From Pseudomonadota bacterium (GTDB lineage: Bacteria; Pseudomonadota; Alphaproteobacteria; Rhizobiales; Beijerinckiaceae), in assembly GCA_023393655.1 (NCBI GenBank), contig JAEWKP010000023.1, forward strand, positions 1 through 21,478: a stretch of DNA of 21,478 nucleotides. Reading direction: 5' to 3'. The notes beneath the pieces were generated by a model, which saw only the letters and a program-made list of their open reading frames with translations, did no database searches and was not told where the DNA came from. Both the position numbers and the translations under genes were made by a program. Shown in pieces: positions 5,901 through 14,334 of this stretch; position 1 is the stretch's first letter; each line of letters opens with the position of its first letter.

Positions 5901-6987
5901 CGGCCGGTCTCGCGGAACTGCGCGTCAGGTGGACGACCGCCATCGCCAGCACCACGAAGGCGAGCGCCTGATGGGCCAGCCCGGCCCAGAGCGGCACGAC
6001 CAGCAGCAGTGCAACGATGCCGAGGGCGGCCTGCGCCGTCATCAGCCCCGCGATCGCCGTCGCACGCTTCGCAGCGCTCGATTGTGGGCCGGCCTGCCGC
6101 AGCCGAACGGCCTGCCAGAGCGCGAAGGCGAACAGCACATAAGCACCGAGGCGGTGGTTGAACTGCACCAGCGCGACATTGTCGACGAAGTTCTCCCAGA
6201 ACGGCGTCTGCGCGAAGAGCTGTGAGCCCGGCGGCACAAGCGTGCCGTCCATCAGCGGCCAGGTGTTGAAGGTAAAACCGGCCTTCGAGCCGGCGACGAG
6301 CCCGCCAAGCGCGATCTGGATGAAGGTGAGCACCAGCAGAACCCAGGCAACGGCCCTGCTGTCAGTCGTCTCCGGCCGACGCAACGGCGTCAGCGCCGTC
6401 GCGAAAGCGACGACCGAAGCGAAGAACAGGCCGGCGAAGGTCAGATGCAGCGTCAGCTTCACCGGTGCGACCGCGTCCATGCCGGGCTGGAGGCCCGACG
6501 CGACCATGATCCAGCCGATCGTGCCCTGCAGGCCGAGCAGCAGGCCCATGCCGAACAGCGTCGCGGTCTGCCGGGCGGGCAGTGCGCGGCGCAAGGCGAC
6601 GACGAGGAAGCCGGCGAGATAGACCAGCCCGATGAAGCGGCCGAGCTGGCGATGGCCCCATTCCCACCAGTAGATGAACTGGAACTGGGCAAGGCTCATG
6701 CCCTCGTTGAGGAGCTGGTATTGCGGGCTCGCGCGGTATTTGCCGAATTCCTCGGCCCAGGCATCGGCGGAAAGCGGCGGCATCGCCCCCGTGATCGGCT
6801 TCCATTCGGTGATCGAGAGGCCGGAGCCGGTGAGCCTTGTCGCGCCGCCGACCACGACCATCAGGAAAACCAAGCCGGCCACGATCCAGAGCCAGCGGCG
6901 GATGCCGGCATGCTCGGCCCTGGCGTCGGCGCGTGTCTGGTCGAGGGCGAGTGTCACGGTCGGGCTTTCGGTCGCAGGCAGGGACAT
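5890..6987 (-). CDS. ctaA: Heme A synthase, COX15/CtaA type
   Basis: Integral membrane monooxygenase that converts heme O to heme A for aa3-type cytochrome c oxidase. The 365 residues are the usual length of the alphaproteobacterial COX15-like (type 2) enzyme. About eight membrane segments are evident. Expected heme-ligand histidines are present in each half: H112 (WEWGHRQLGR), H181 (LTLHLTFAG), H278 (QFNHRLGAY) and H339 (LAHQALAF). Other signatures are GGATRLTGSGLSITEWKPITGAMPP (47-71, split by the first loop) and AGFTFNTWPLMDG (236-248). The start ATG lacks an obvious ribosome site but gives a normal cytosolic N-terminus. It leads a two-gene unit with the HIT gene and is divergent from the DUF2842 gene across 110 bp in which I found no clear promoter. 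Confidence 0.97.
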   Translation of the reverse strand: MSLPATESPTVTLALDQTRADARAEHAGIRRWLWIVAGLVFLMVVVGGATRLTGSGLSITEWKPITGAMPPLSADAWAEEFGKYRASPQYQLLNEGMSLAQFQFIYWWEWGHRQLGRFIGLVYLAGFLVVALRRALPARQTATLFGMGLLLGLQGTIGWIMVASGLQPGMDAVAPVKLTLHLTFAGLFFASVVAFATALTPLRRPETTDSRAVAWVLLVLTFIQIALGGLVAGSKAGFTFNTWPLMDGTLVPPGSQLFAQTPFWENFVDNVALVQFNHRLGAYVLFAFALWQAVRLRQAGPQSSAAKRATAIAGLMTAQAALGIVALLLVVPLWAGLAHQALAFVVLAMAVVHLTRSSARPADAA

Positions 6988-7097
6988 TCATGCGCGCATC
7001 GCTTCACAAGCGCGGCTGCCGGTGACATAGACCCGTCGCTCCGGCGCGACAACGCCCGCATTGCCGCAGCAGCCAGGTCTGCCCCGTGGAGAGCCCG

Positions 7098-7307
7098 ATG
7101 AAACAACGCAACCGCAAGCTGCTCGGGACCGTGCTGATCCTCGTCTTCGTCTGCGTCTATGCGCTCGTCGCGATGGCGCTGGCGCAGGGGCGGATCACCG
7201 AGGCGTCGAAGCCGGTGCAGACCATCGCCTATATCGTGCTCGGCCTCGCCTGGGTGCTACCGCTGTTGCCGCTGATCAAGTGGATGGAACGCAAGGACGA
7301 GGCTTGA
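7098..7307 (+). CDS. DUF2842 family small membrane protein
   Basis: Protein of 69 residues with two membrane segments, about residues 8-29 (LLGTVLILVFVCVYALVAMA) and 43-61 (IAYIVLGLAWVLPLLPLIKW). It has a basic N-terminus (MKQRNRK) and the family pattern A-x-G-R-I-T-E between the helices. It matches the alphaproteobacterial DUF2842 family, which has no known function and is often found beside ctaA. The ATG at 7098 has a GGAGAG site 5 nt upstream; an in-frame GTG four codons earlier is less likely. The gene ends 6 bp from the convergent polysaccharide deacetylase gene. A link to cytochrome oxidase assembly is only a neighbourhood inference. Confidence 0.88.
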   Translation: MKQRNRKLLGTVLILVFVCVYALVAMALAQGRITEASKPVQTIAYIVLGLAWVLPLLPLIKWMERKDEA

Positions 7308-7313
7308 TCGTTA

Positions 7314-8366
7314 TCAGGCGACGTCCAGTTCCCGCCCCCTGTTGCGCAGCCAGAACGGCAGCCCCGACAGCATCGCCCGCAGAGCCGCCTCGTTCTGGTG
7401 GAGACCATTAAGCGAGACCCGCGGCAGGGCGTGGAGATGGCCGGCATGCTCGGGCAGGAGATGTCCGGGTCGCGTGGTCACCGCGCTCTCGAATCCCGCC
7501 TCCGCGACAAGCGCGAAGTCGCGCGGGCCGGCCGAGCCGGGATCGCCGACCGGATAGGCGAAATGGCGAATCGGGATGCCCAGTTCCGCCTCCAGGCGCT
7601 CCTTGCTCCCCACGATCTCGCCGCGCGCGACATCCTCATCGTGCTTCGCCAGCATCGGATGCGTCAGGGTATGAGCGCCGATGGTGACGCCCGGCGCGCC
7701 CGACAAGGCCCGCAACGTCTCCCAGGGCAGACACTCACGCTCGACCAGGGCGACGGGGTCGATGCCGGCCTCGGCCGCGAGAGTGGAAATCGCTGACAGC
7801 AGAATCGCTTCCGGGCCGCGGCGCAGACGCCAGTAGAGCTTCGCAAAAGCGCGGCTCTTCTCGGCGTCGGTTTCGGTCCGCGCGGTGAAGCGGCCATCCG
7901 GCAAAGCGACATTCACACGCGGCAGGGCCCGGAGCGCCTCCTCCAGCTCCAGCCACCAGAGCCGTGCCGTGCGGTCGGCGAAGCCCGGCGTCACGAACAG
8001 GGTCCAGGGCGCCTCGTGCTTGGCGAGCACGGGCCAGGCTTCCTCGACATTGTCGCGATAGCCGTCGTCGAAGGTCAGCGCGACGAAGAAGCGACCGGGC
8101 CTGGGATTGCGAAGGCGCGCCAAGGCCTCCTGCAACGAGACGATGTCGTAGCCTTCGGCCCGGATCAGGCGCAACGCGTGATCGAGGAAGTCCGGGGTGA
8201 TATCGAGCAGAGCGTTCGGCGCGAAACCGCGCGTCTGCGCCGCCCGGACATGGTGCAGGGTCAGGATCACGCCCTGCCCTTGCGCGAAGCCACGGCTCCA
8301 GCGGTCGGCGCCCGTCGCCGCCATCATCCGGAATGCGGCCGCGATGGCCCTGTGACGCCCGTTCAT
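7314..8366 (-). CDS. Polysaccharide deacetylase family protein (NodB-like)
   Basis: Carbohydrate esterase family 4 type protein, 350 residues. The metal-site motif is intact: TFDDG at 98-102 (D100 general base, D101 metal ligand) and HTLTH at 232-236 (H232 and H236 metal ligands). RHFAYP (267-272) is the usual motif 3. The N-terminal ILTLHHV (34-40) is typical of the long NodB-like proteins found in exopolysaccharide loci. There is no signal peptide, so a cytoplasmic or membrane-associated role is possible, or export may use another route. The start ATG at 8366 is preferred over an in-frame TTG at 8375 that overlaps a GAAG stretch. It probably removes acetyl groups from N-acetylated sugars of the polysaccharide; the substrate is unproven. 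It lies at the left edge of the locus, divergent from the acyltransferase gene. Confidence 0.9.
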   Translation of the reverse strand: MNGRHRAIAAAFRMMAATGADRWSRGFAQGQGVILTLHHVRAAQTRGFAPNALLDITPDFLDHALRLIRAEGYDIVSLQEALARLRNPRPGRFFVALTFDDGYRDNVEEAWPVLAKHEAPWTLFVTPGFADRTARLWWLELEEALRALPRVNVALPDGRFTARTETDAEKSRAFAKLYWRLRRGPEAILLSAISTLAAEAGIDPVALVERECLPWETLRALSGAPGVTIGAHTLTHPMLAKHDEDVARGEIVGSKERLEAELGIPIRHFAYPVGDPGSAGPRDFALVAEAGFESAVTTRPGHLLPEHAGHLHALPRVSLNGLHQNEAALRAMLSGLPFWLRNRGRELDVA

Positions 8367-8512
8367 CGCCGCCAACTTCTACCGCCCCTTTGCAACCCCC
8401 CGCTAACGCTATCGCGCGATCGCGCGGCCGGGCCGGGCGAGTGTGGCCGATCCGTTCACAATGACGGGTTAAGGACGCTTACATCTGTTCTGCTCGCACG
8501 GGCGAAGGACGC

Positions 8513-9739
8513 ATGCCCACCATCGCCGCACCAACGTCGGCCCCGTCGGACGCGATCACCGCCAGCAGCGCCGCACCGCGCCCCTGGGCCTCGATCGCGA
8601 TCGAGACCGACATCGCCGCGCTTGCGGAAACATGGCGCGCCTTCGAGGCGACCGCGCTGGTGACCCCCTATCAGAGCCATGACTGGGTCAGGCATTTCGC
8701 CGGGACGATCGGCGCGGCCCATGACATGGCCCTGCGCTACGCCCTGGTGCACGACGCCGCCGGAGCGCTCTGCGCGCTGCTGCCGCTTACCGTCACGGGG
8801 CGCAGCGGCTTCCGCTTCGCCGAGTTCATCGGCGGCAAGCACGCGAACTACCATATGGGGCTATACGCGCCGGGTTTCGCCGCACAGCTCGATGCGGCGC
8901 TAACCACGCAGATGCTGACGGAGATCGGCAACGCCATCGGCGGGCTCGACGCGCTGGCCTTCGTCAACCAGCCTGTCACCTGGCAGGGTGCCAACAATCC
9001 CGCTGCGCAACTCGCCGCCGGTCCGAGCCCCAGCCGTGCCTACAAACTCGCCCTGATCCCTGGCGACGGCGACGCGACGCTCAAGCGCTCGATGAGCAGC
9101 CATGCCCGCAAGAAGCTCAAGAACAAGCACAGCCGCTTCAAGGATTTCGGGCCATCGACGCTGGTACGGGCGGCAACGCCCGAAGAGATCACGCGCATCA
9201 TCGACGCCTTCCTGTCACAGAAGGCCGAGCGCTTCCGCAGCATGGGCGTGCCCGATCCCTTCGCCGAGCCGGCGATGCGCGCCTTCCTGGAGCGGGCGGC
9301 GATGGCATGCGGCAGCGCTCGCCCGTCGATCGAACTCTATTCCCTCGATCTGGCCGGCCGCTCGGTGGCGACCTATGTCGGCGCGCTACAGGGCGATCGC
9401 TTCTCCGGCATGGCAACCTCGTTCGACATGGCCAGCGAAACCGTCAAGACCAGCCCGGGCGAGTTGCTGCTGGCCGAACTGATCCGCCTGAAAGCCCGCG
9501 AGGGTATCGCGGTCTTCGATCTCGGCGTCGGCGAAGCCCGCTACAAGACGACCTTCTGCGACGACCATGACGATCTCGTCGACAGCTTCCTGCCACTGAC
9601 CTTCAAGGGCCGTGTCTTCGCCCGGATCGCCCGGACGAAGCGGGACTTGAAGCGGCGGATCAAGCGCTCGCCGATGGCACTGAAGCTCGCCCAGCGCGCA
9701 TCGGGCTGGCTCAGGAACAGGCGCTCCGAGGAGGAGTAG
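8513..9739 (+). CDS. CelD/BcsL-type GNAT acyltransferase
   Basis: Protein of 408 residues in the CelD/BcsL (Acetyltransf_6) branch of the GNAT fold, related to FemAB-type acyltransferases. The C-terminal GNAT half shows RSMSSHARKKLKNKHSRF (192-209), a basic substrate-facing stretch, and KTSPGELLLAELIRLKA (312-328) then VFDLGVGEARYKTTF (334-348), the hallmark block of the family. A proline- and alanine-rich N-terminus (1-25) looks disordered. GAAGGA precedes the ATG at good spacing. Related genes lie in cellulose and exopolysaccharide clusters and are thought to acylate sugars or lipids; the acyl donor here is unknown. The end is 15 bp from the convergent GumC-like gene. Confidence 0.85.
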   Translation: MPTIAAPTSAPSDAITASSAAPRPWASIAIETDIAALAETWRAFEATALVTPYQSHDWVRHFAGTIGAAHDMALRYALVHDAAGALCALLPLTVTGRSGFRFAEFIGGKHANYHMGLYAPGFAAQLDAALTTQMLTEIGNAIGGLDALAFVNQPVTWQGANNPAAQLAAGPSPSRAYKLALIPGDGDATLKRSMSSHARKKLKNKHSRFKDFGPSTLVRAATPEEITRIIDAFLSQKAERFRSMGVPDPFAEPAMRAFLERAAMACGSARPSIELYSLDLAGRSVATYVGALQGDRFSGMATSFDMASETVKTSPGELLLAELIRLKAREGIAVFDLGVGEARYKTTFCDDHDDLVDSFLPLTFKGRVFARIARTKRDLKRRIKRSPMALKLAQRASGWLRNRRSEEE

Positions 9740-9754
9740 GGCCGCCTTGCTCCC

Positions 9755-11917
9755 TCACGCGCCGACGGGCATTTCCGTGCGCGAAACCGGGGGCATGGGC
9801 ACGCCGCCCTCGGCGTCGAGGATCAGCGTGACCGGCGCTTCGGTCAGTTCGCTCAGGCGGTAGGCCGTCTCGAGGGCATGGCCGTTGCCGACCTGCCCGC
9901 TCATGACGAGCCCGGCCTGCGCCCGGCGGGCGACCGGCGCCAGCACCGTGCCGTCATCGTGGGAGGCGGCGGCGACCAGCACCCAGTCATAGGTCTCGCA
10001 GAGCGCATCGAGCGCGACATCGACCAGATCGGGCGCTGCCAGAACCGCAGCGCGGCCGGCCCGGCCGGCGCCGATACGATGCAGCCGCGAGCCGGACGCC
10101 CGGGTGATGATGTCAGAGAACAGGGCCTCGCCGGCAAGCAGCTCCGAGAAGCCGGCCTCCCCGCCCCCGTGATCCGAGGACAGGTCGACGAGCACGCAGC
10201 GGCAGCGCTGGGCGAGCAATTCGGCGAGATCGCGCGGCCTGGCGGCCCCATCACCCGCGCCATCCAAAACCAGCGCCAGGGGCGCCATGCCGCGCGCCGG
10301 CTCGTGGGTCCGCTCGGCGATCTCCGCCAGCGTCAGTTCGGGCCGATCGAGGTCGAGCCGGGTCTGACCGAGCTTTCCAGCATGTGTGAGCAAACCGGCG
10401 ACACGCGCCTGGCGCGGCGCGCCCGGCACCGGGTCAGGCGCGCCCAGCTCATCTTCCGACGAGCCGGCGGACACCCAGCGCGGTCCGCGCGGAGCGTCCG
10501 GCAGGGACCTGCCCTGGCCATTGAGCAATTCGCGGGTCACGATCGTCGCAAGCGCGATCAGGAAGGTCGCGAGCGTCGCGACCAGCACCACCGGCACTTT
10601 CTTGGGGAAGGACGGCTCGGTCGGCTCCACGGCGCGCGAGATGATGCGCGCATCGGCCGGCGTCGCATTCATCGTGTCGCGCGCGACGGCCTCGCGATAG
10701 CGCTGCATGTACTGCTCGAGCTGCTCGCGCAGGGTGCGGGCCTCGCGCTCCAGCGCGCGCAGCTGCACTTCACTGTCATTGGCGCTGGAGACGTTCTTCT
10801 TCTGGCCGTCGAGCGCGGCCTGGAAGCTCTCGACACGCTGGCCGGCGATCTTGGCTTCGTTCTCGAGCGTGCGCACCGTGCGCTCGGCAGCGGCACGCAG
10901 CTGGCCTTCGAGGTCGAGAAGCTGGGCGTTGAGTTCCTTGATCCGCGGATGCTCCGGCAGGAGGCTGCGTGATTCAGCTGCGATCTGGGCGCGCAGGTTG
11001 ACGCGCTGCTCGATCAGCCGGCGGACGAGGTCGTTATTGGCGACATCCGGGATCTCGAAGGTGCGCCCCTGCTTGATGGCGTCGCGGATCAACCCCGCCT
11101 TGGCCTGCGACTCCGCCTGCTGGCTGCGAGCGCTGGAGAGCTGCGCCGACAGGTCGGTGAGCTGCTGGGACGAGATGGTCGTATTGTTGGGGCCGGAGAA
11201 CAGACCGTTTTTCGAGCGGTAATCCTCGACCTTGGCCTCGGCCTCGGCGACGCGCTTGCGCAGGGGCTCGATCGTGGTCGAGAGCCAGTTCGAGGCGCTG
11301 CGGGCGTTCTCCTGCTTCGCTGCTTCCTGGAACTCCAGATAGGTCTCGGCGATGGTGTTGGCGCCCTTGGCGGCAAGCGCCGCATCGCGCGAGGTGAACT
11401 CGACGGAGACGATGCGCGAGCGGCCGACGGGGTAGACCAGCAAACGGTCATAATATTTCTCGAGGACACGCTCCTCCGGAGAGCGGTCGGCCGGATGGCC
11501 GCCGAGCCCGATCATCACGGCGAGCTTGCGCATGGCGCTCAACGCACCGACCCCTGAATCGAACTCGCCATTGCCGACCAGCCCGATCCGCTTGATCGCC
11601 TCGCGCGCCAGGTCACGGGACATGATGACCTGGACCTGGCTCTGCACGGCCTCGGAATCGAACTGGCCGCTATCGGTCTGGGTCTGCCCCGGCAGGGCAT
11701 AGAAGCCGCCGCGGCTCTCCAGCAGCAGCTTCGCTTCGCCGGTATAACGCGGCGTCACCACGTTCACCGCGACGAAGGACAGGCCGAGCGCGGCGAGCGT
11801 CGGCGCGATGATCCAGAACTTGCGGCGCTTGATCGCCGCCCAGAGGGCGGAGAGATCGAGCATGTCGCCCCGGCTTTCGCCGGCGCCGCGCGCATCAATC
11901 CCAGCTTGAGCGGTCAT
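9755..11917 (-). CDS. GumC/Wzz-type polysaccharide co-polymerase with degenerate tyrosine-kinase domain
   Basis: Inner-membrane chain-length and export protein, 720 residues. Order of parts: cytosolic N-terminus; TM1 about 34-55; periplasmic Wzz domain with long coiled coil (about 215-415, LRKRVAEAEAKVEDYRSKNG and similar); the GNVR-type region EQYMQRYREAV (401-411); the proline motif EPTEPSFPKKVP (431-442); TM2 about 442-461; then a cytosolic Rossmann-like domain (about 540-705). That last domain resembles a bacterial tyrosine kinase (Wzc/ExoP), but the Walker A site is missing: the loop reads LDGAGDGAARP (551-561), with no G-K-S/T. Walker A' and B are eroded (CVLVDLSSD, YDWVLVAAAS), and there is no tyrosine-rich tail. 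The start at 11917 has a GGTGGG site; an ATG 54 nt upstream has none. Confidence 0.88.
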   Translation of the reverse strand: MTAQAGIDARGAGESRGDMLDLSALWAAIKRRKFWIIAPTLAALGLSFVAVNVVTPRYTGEAKLLLESRGGFYALPGQTQTDSGQFDSEAVQSQVQVIMSRDLAREAIKRIGLVGNGEFDSGVGALSAMRKLAVMIGLGGHPADRSPEERVLEKYYDRLLVYPVGRSRIVSVEFTSRDAALAAKGANTIAETYLEFQEAAKQENARSASNWLSTTIEPLRKRVAEAEAKVEDYRSKNGLFSGPNNTTISSQQLTDLSAQLSSARSQQAESQAKAGLIRDAIKQGRTFEIPDVANNDLVRRLIEQRVNLRAQIAAESRSLLPEHPRIKELNAQLLDLEGQLRAAAERTVRTLENEAKIAGQRVESFQAALDGQKKNVSSANDSEVQLRALEREARTLREQLEQYMQRYREAVARDTMNATPADARIISRAVEPTEPSFPKKVPVVLVATLATFLIALATIVTRELLNGQGRSLPDAPRGPRWVSAGSSEDELGAPDPVPGAPRQARVAGLLTHAGKLGQTRLDLDRPELTLAEIAERTHEPARGMAPLALVLDGAGDGAARPRDLAELLAQRCRCVLVDLSSDHGGGEAGFSELLAGEALFSDIITRASGSRLHRIGAGRAGRAAVLAAPDLVDVALDALCETYDWVLVAAASHDDGTVLAPVARRAQAGLVMSGQVGNGHALETAYRLSELTEAPVTLILDAEGGVPMPPVSRTEMPVGA

Positions 11918-12581
11918 GGGCCCACCTATCGACGCAAAACTCCTGTCCCTCGGAAGGGACGCGGGCGACATTGAACGCTCAGTAAGCCTAATGAACCCCT
12001 AACGATCTCATCGCCTTAGTTAACATCACTGGCGGAGCAGCCGCCCTTTCCGCCCTCGACGCCGACCACGGCGGGGCGATTCGATTCCAGCCAATCCAAG
12101 CCCCAAGACCGGCTCTCAGGGGCGAGAAGAGCGGCGTCGCACCCTTTAATCTGCGCGGGCAACCCTCACCGGCGAAACGAGATTTCCCACCCAGCCGTCC
12201 CTTCAATCGTAAACGACAGGCGTGCCCATCAGCCGCCATCGCACTCCTCGACAGCCCGCGATCGGCGATTTCGGGGCGCAAGGCCCGGCACATGGCAACG
12301 AAGATTAACGACCCGTTACAGCCACCCCGACCGGCGGCTTCATCGGCCCTTCAGCCAGAGAAGCGAATCTTGAGTCGTTCGATCAAACGTGTCGCCATGA
12401 TCGGGCCGCTGCCGACTGCAGCTACCCCCACAGCCAAGCAGTCGGCAGCGTTTTCGCGCGCCCTTTCCTTCCAGAACGATCTCGACCGGCACCGCCGCCT
12501 GGCCGGCCGATGCCCGCGGGAAGTGTTTGTTAACCATGCCGAGCCTAAAGATCAGGCCAGTTCTGCACGGGTAAGCCAGTG
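11918..12581. promoter_or_regulatory. Long divergent control region between the GumC-like and Wza-like genes
   Basis: No convincing gene was found in this 664-bp gap. It contains several TTAA-rich elements that are rare elsewhere in the window: CTAA-N7-CTAA at 11988-12002, GTTAAC at about 12020, TTAA-N7-TTAC at 12305-12319 and GTTAAC at about 12530. The first and third resemble the CtrA box (TTAA-N7-TTAA). An in-frame reading frame of 96 codons at 12292-12582 ends in TGATG with the Wza-like start, but its codon use is unlike the neighbouring genes. No clean sigma-70 promoter could be fixed for either direction. Confidence 0.45.
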
Positions 12582-13142
12582 ATGAGTCGACGCCTCGCCT
12601 CTCTCGCCTTGGCCGCCGCCATGACTGCGGGCGCTTGCGCGCCTCGCTATCCGGCGTCGGACTATGCGCTCGCCGAGCCGGCTGGCCCTTACCGGCTCGC
12701 CAGTGGCGACCGGCTGCGCATCATCGTCTTCGGACAGGACAATCTCTCCAATATCTATGCGGTCGACGGTGCCGGGCGGATCGCCATGCCACTGATCAAC
12801 ACCATCGAGGCGCAAGGGCGCACGACACAGCAGCTCGCACAGGCGATCGAGGCCAAGCTGCGCGGCGGCTATCTGCGCGAGCCCAAGGTTTCGGTCGAAG
12901 TCGATACCTACCGGCCGTTCTTCGTGCTCGGCGAGGTCACCACGTCCGGCCAGTTCCCCTATGTGAACGGCATGACCGTGCAGACGGCCGTTGCCATCGC
13001 CGGCGGCTTCACGCCGCGCGGCCTGCGCTCCTCTGCCGAAGTGACGCGCCAGATCGAGGGCCAGACCGTGACCGCGACCGTGCCGATCACCTATCCGGTC
13101 CAGCCCGGCGACACCATCGTCATCAAGGAACGCTGGTTCTGA
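12582..13142 (+). CDS. Short Wza-like polysaccharide export protein (Poly_export/SLBB)
   Basis: Outer-membrane polysaccharide export family protein, 186 residues, about half the length of E. coli Wza. A signal sequence runs to about residue 18 (LASLALAAAMTAGAC), with C19 in a poor lipobox (A-G-A-C), so lipid attachment is possible but uncertain. The Poly_export domain follows (YRLASGDRLRIIVFGQDNL 37-55, through LREPKVSVEV 98-107). One SLBB domain follows it (FFVLGEVTTSGQFPYVNGMT 113-132, AIAGGFTPRG), ending PGDTIVIKERWF. The C-terminal amphipathic helix that forms the Wza outer-membrane barrel is absent, a form common in alphaproteobacterial loci. The ATG at 12582 shares one base with an upstream TGA; no strong ribosome site. 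Followed after 16 nt by the glycosyltransferase. Confidence 0.9.
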   Translation: MSRRLASLALAAAMTAGACAPRYPASDYALAEPAGPYRLASGDRLRIIVFGQDNLSNIYAVDGAGRIAMPLINTIEAQGRTTQQLAQAIEAKLRGGYLREPKVSVEVDTYRPFFVLGEVTTSGQFPYVNGMTVQTAVAIAGGFTPRGLRSSAEVTRQIEGQTVTATVPITYPVQPGDTIVIKERWF

Positions 13143-13158
13143 GATCGCGCCGCGCCCC

Positions 13159-14325
13159 ATGACGGACAGCCCGGCTTCCCGCCCCTTGAGAATCCTGCAT
13201 GTCTTCCGGGCACCGCTCGGCGGGCTGTTCCGGCACGTTCTCGACGTCGCCCGCGGCCAAGTCGAACGCGGGCACGATGTCGGCATCTTCTGCGATTCCA
13301 GCACCGGCGGGGCACGAGCCGATGCGACCTTCAGCGAACTTGGCGGCCAGTTGACGCTGGGCGTGACGCGCGTGCCGATGTCGCGTTACCCCAGCATCAC
13401 CGACCTCAAGGCACAGCTCTCCGAGATATCGCTGCGGCGGCGCCTCGCACCGGATGTCGTGCATTGCCACGGCTCGAAAGGCGGGGTCTATGGCCGAATC
13501 CCGGCCCTGTTTTCGCCCGGCCGGCGCTATGTCACCGCCTACACGCCCCATGGCGGCAGCTTCAACTACAAGCCCGGCAGCACGGAGCATAAGGTCTATA
13601 TGAGCGTCGAACGCCTGCTCGAAGGCGCGACCGACATGTTCCTGTTCGAGAGCCGCTTCATCGCCGGCCGTTTCGAGGCCCATGTCGGCCACCTGCCGCG
13701 CACGGACCACCGGGTCGTTCTCAACGGCGTCTCCGATGCGGAATTCGAGCCGATCGACCATGTCGCGGCGGAATTCGACCTGCTCTATCTCGGTGAGTTG
13801 CGCTCGGCCAAGGGCGTCGACACACTGATCGATGCGTTGGCGCTGCTGCGCCAACGGGACAATCTGACGCCGCGCATCCTGATCATCGGCTCCGGGCCGG
13901 ACGAAGACGAGTTGAAGCGGATGACGCGCGAGCGCGGCATCGCCAACCAGTGCGTCTTCGAGCCGCCGGCCCCCATCCGCAAGGCGCTGGCCCGCGCCCG
14001 CGCCATGGTGATCCCGTCGCGGGCCGAGTCCCTGCCCTATGTCATCCTGGAAGCGGCCGCGGCGGCCCAGCCGCTGATCTCGACCGATGTCGGCGGTATC
14101 GGCGAGATCTACGGCCCCAATCATCGCCAGCGATTGATCCCGGCCAACGACCCGACGATCCTTGCCGGGGCGATCCGGGCGATGCTCGACACGCCGGACG
14201 CCGAGCGCCTGGCCCAGGCGGCCGACCTCGCCGGCCATGTCCACCAGAACTTCCGCCTGGACGACATGATCGACGGCGTCATCGCCGCCTATCGCGATGC
14301 GCTGCAGACGCGCGGCATATCCTGA
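13159..14325 (+). CDS. Glycosyltransferase family 4 protein
   Basis: GT-B fold retaining glycosyltransferase, 388 residues. The N-terminal acceptor domain shows LRILHVFRAPLGGLFRHVLD (10-29), with the glycine-rich acceptor loop, and DVVHCHGSKGG (99-109). The C-terminal donor domain begins near residue 205 with LLYLGELRSAKGVDTLIDAL (208-227) and carries the EX7E motif E290-SLPYVIL-E298, which binds the nucleotide sugar in GT4 enzymes. ISTDVGGIGEI (307-317) and the final helix returning to the first domain are complete. No membrane segments. Likely adds one sugar to a polyprenyl-linked repeat unit in the cytosol; sugar and linkage cannot be read. Cotranscribed with the Wza-like gene; ends 9 bp from convergent mdtI. 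No clear ribosome site at the start ATG. Confidence 0.92.
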   Translation: MTDSPASRPLRILHVFRAPLGGLFRHVLDVARGQVERGHDVGIFCDSSTGGARADATFSELGGQLTLGVTRVPMSRYPSITDLKAQLSEISLRRRLAPDVVHCHGSKGGVYGRIPALFSPGRRYVTAYTPHGGSFNYKPGSTEHKVYMSVERLLEGATDMFLFESRFIAGRFEAHVGHLPRTDHRVVLNGVSDAEFEPIDHVAAEFDLLYLGELRSAKGVDTLIDALALLRQRDNLTPRILIIGSGPDEDELKRMTRERGIANQCVFEPPAPIRKALARARAMVIPSRAESLPYVILEAAAAAQPLISTDVGGIGEIYGPNHRQRLIPANDPTILAGAIRAMLDTPDAERLAQAADLAGHVHQNFRLDDMIDGVIAAYRDALQTRGIS

Positions 14326-14334
14326 AGCCCCGCT

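Noticed and set aside
11988..12293. Minus-strand open frame of about 100 codons in the GumC/Wza gap
   Set aside because: Arginine- and alanine-rich sequence without domain, ribosome site or gene-like codon use; it spans the TTAA-rich regulatory DNA.
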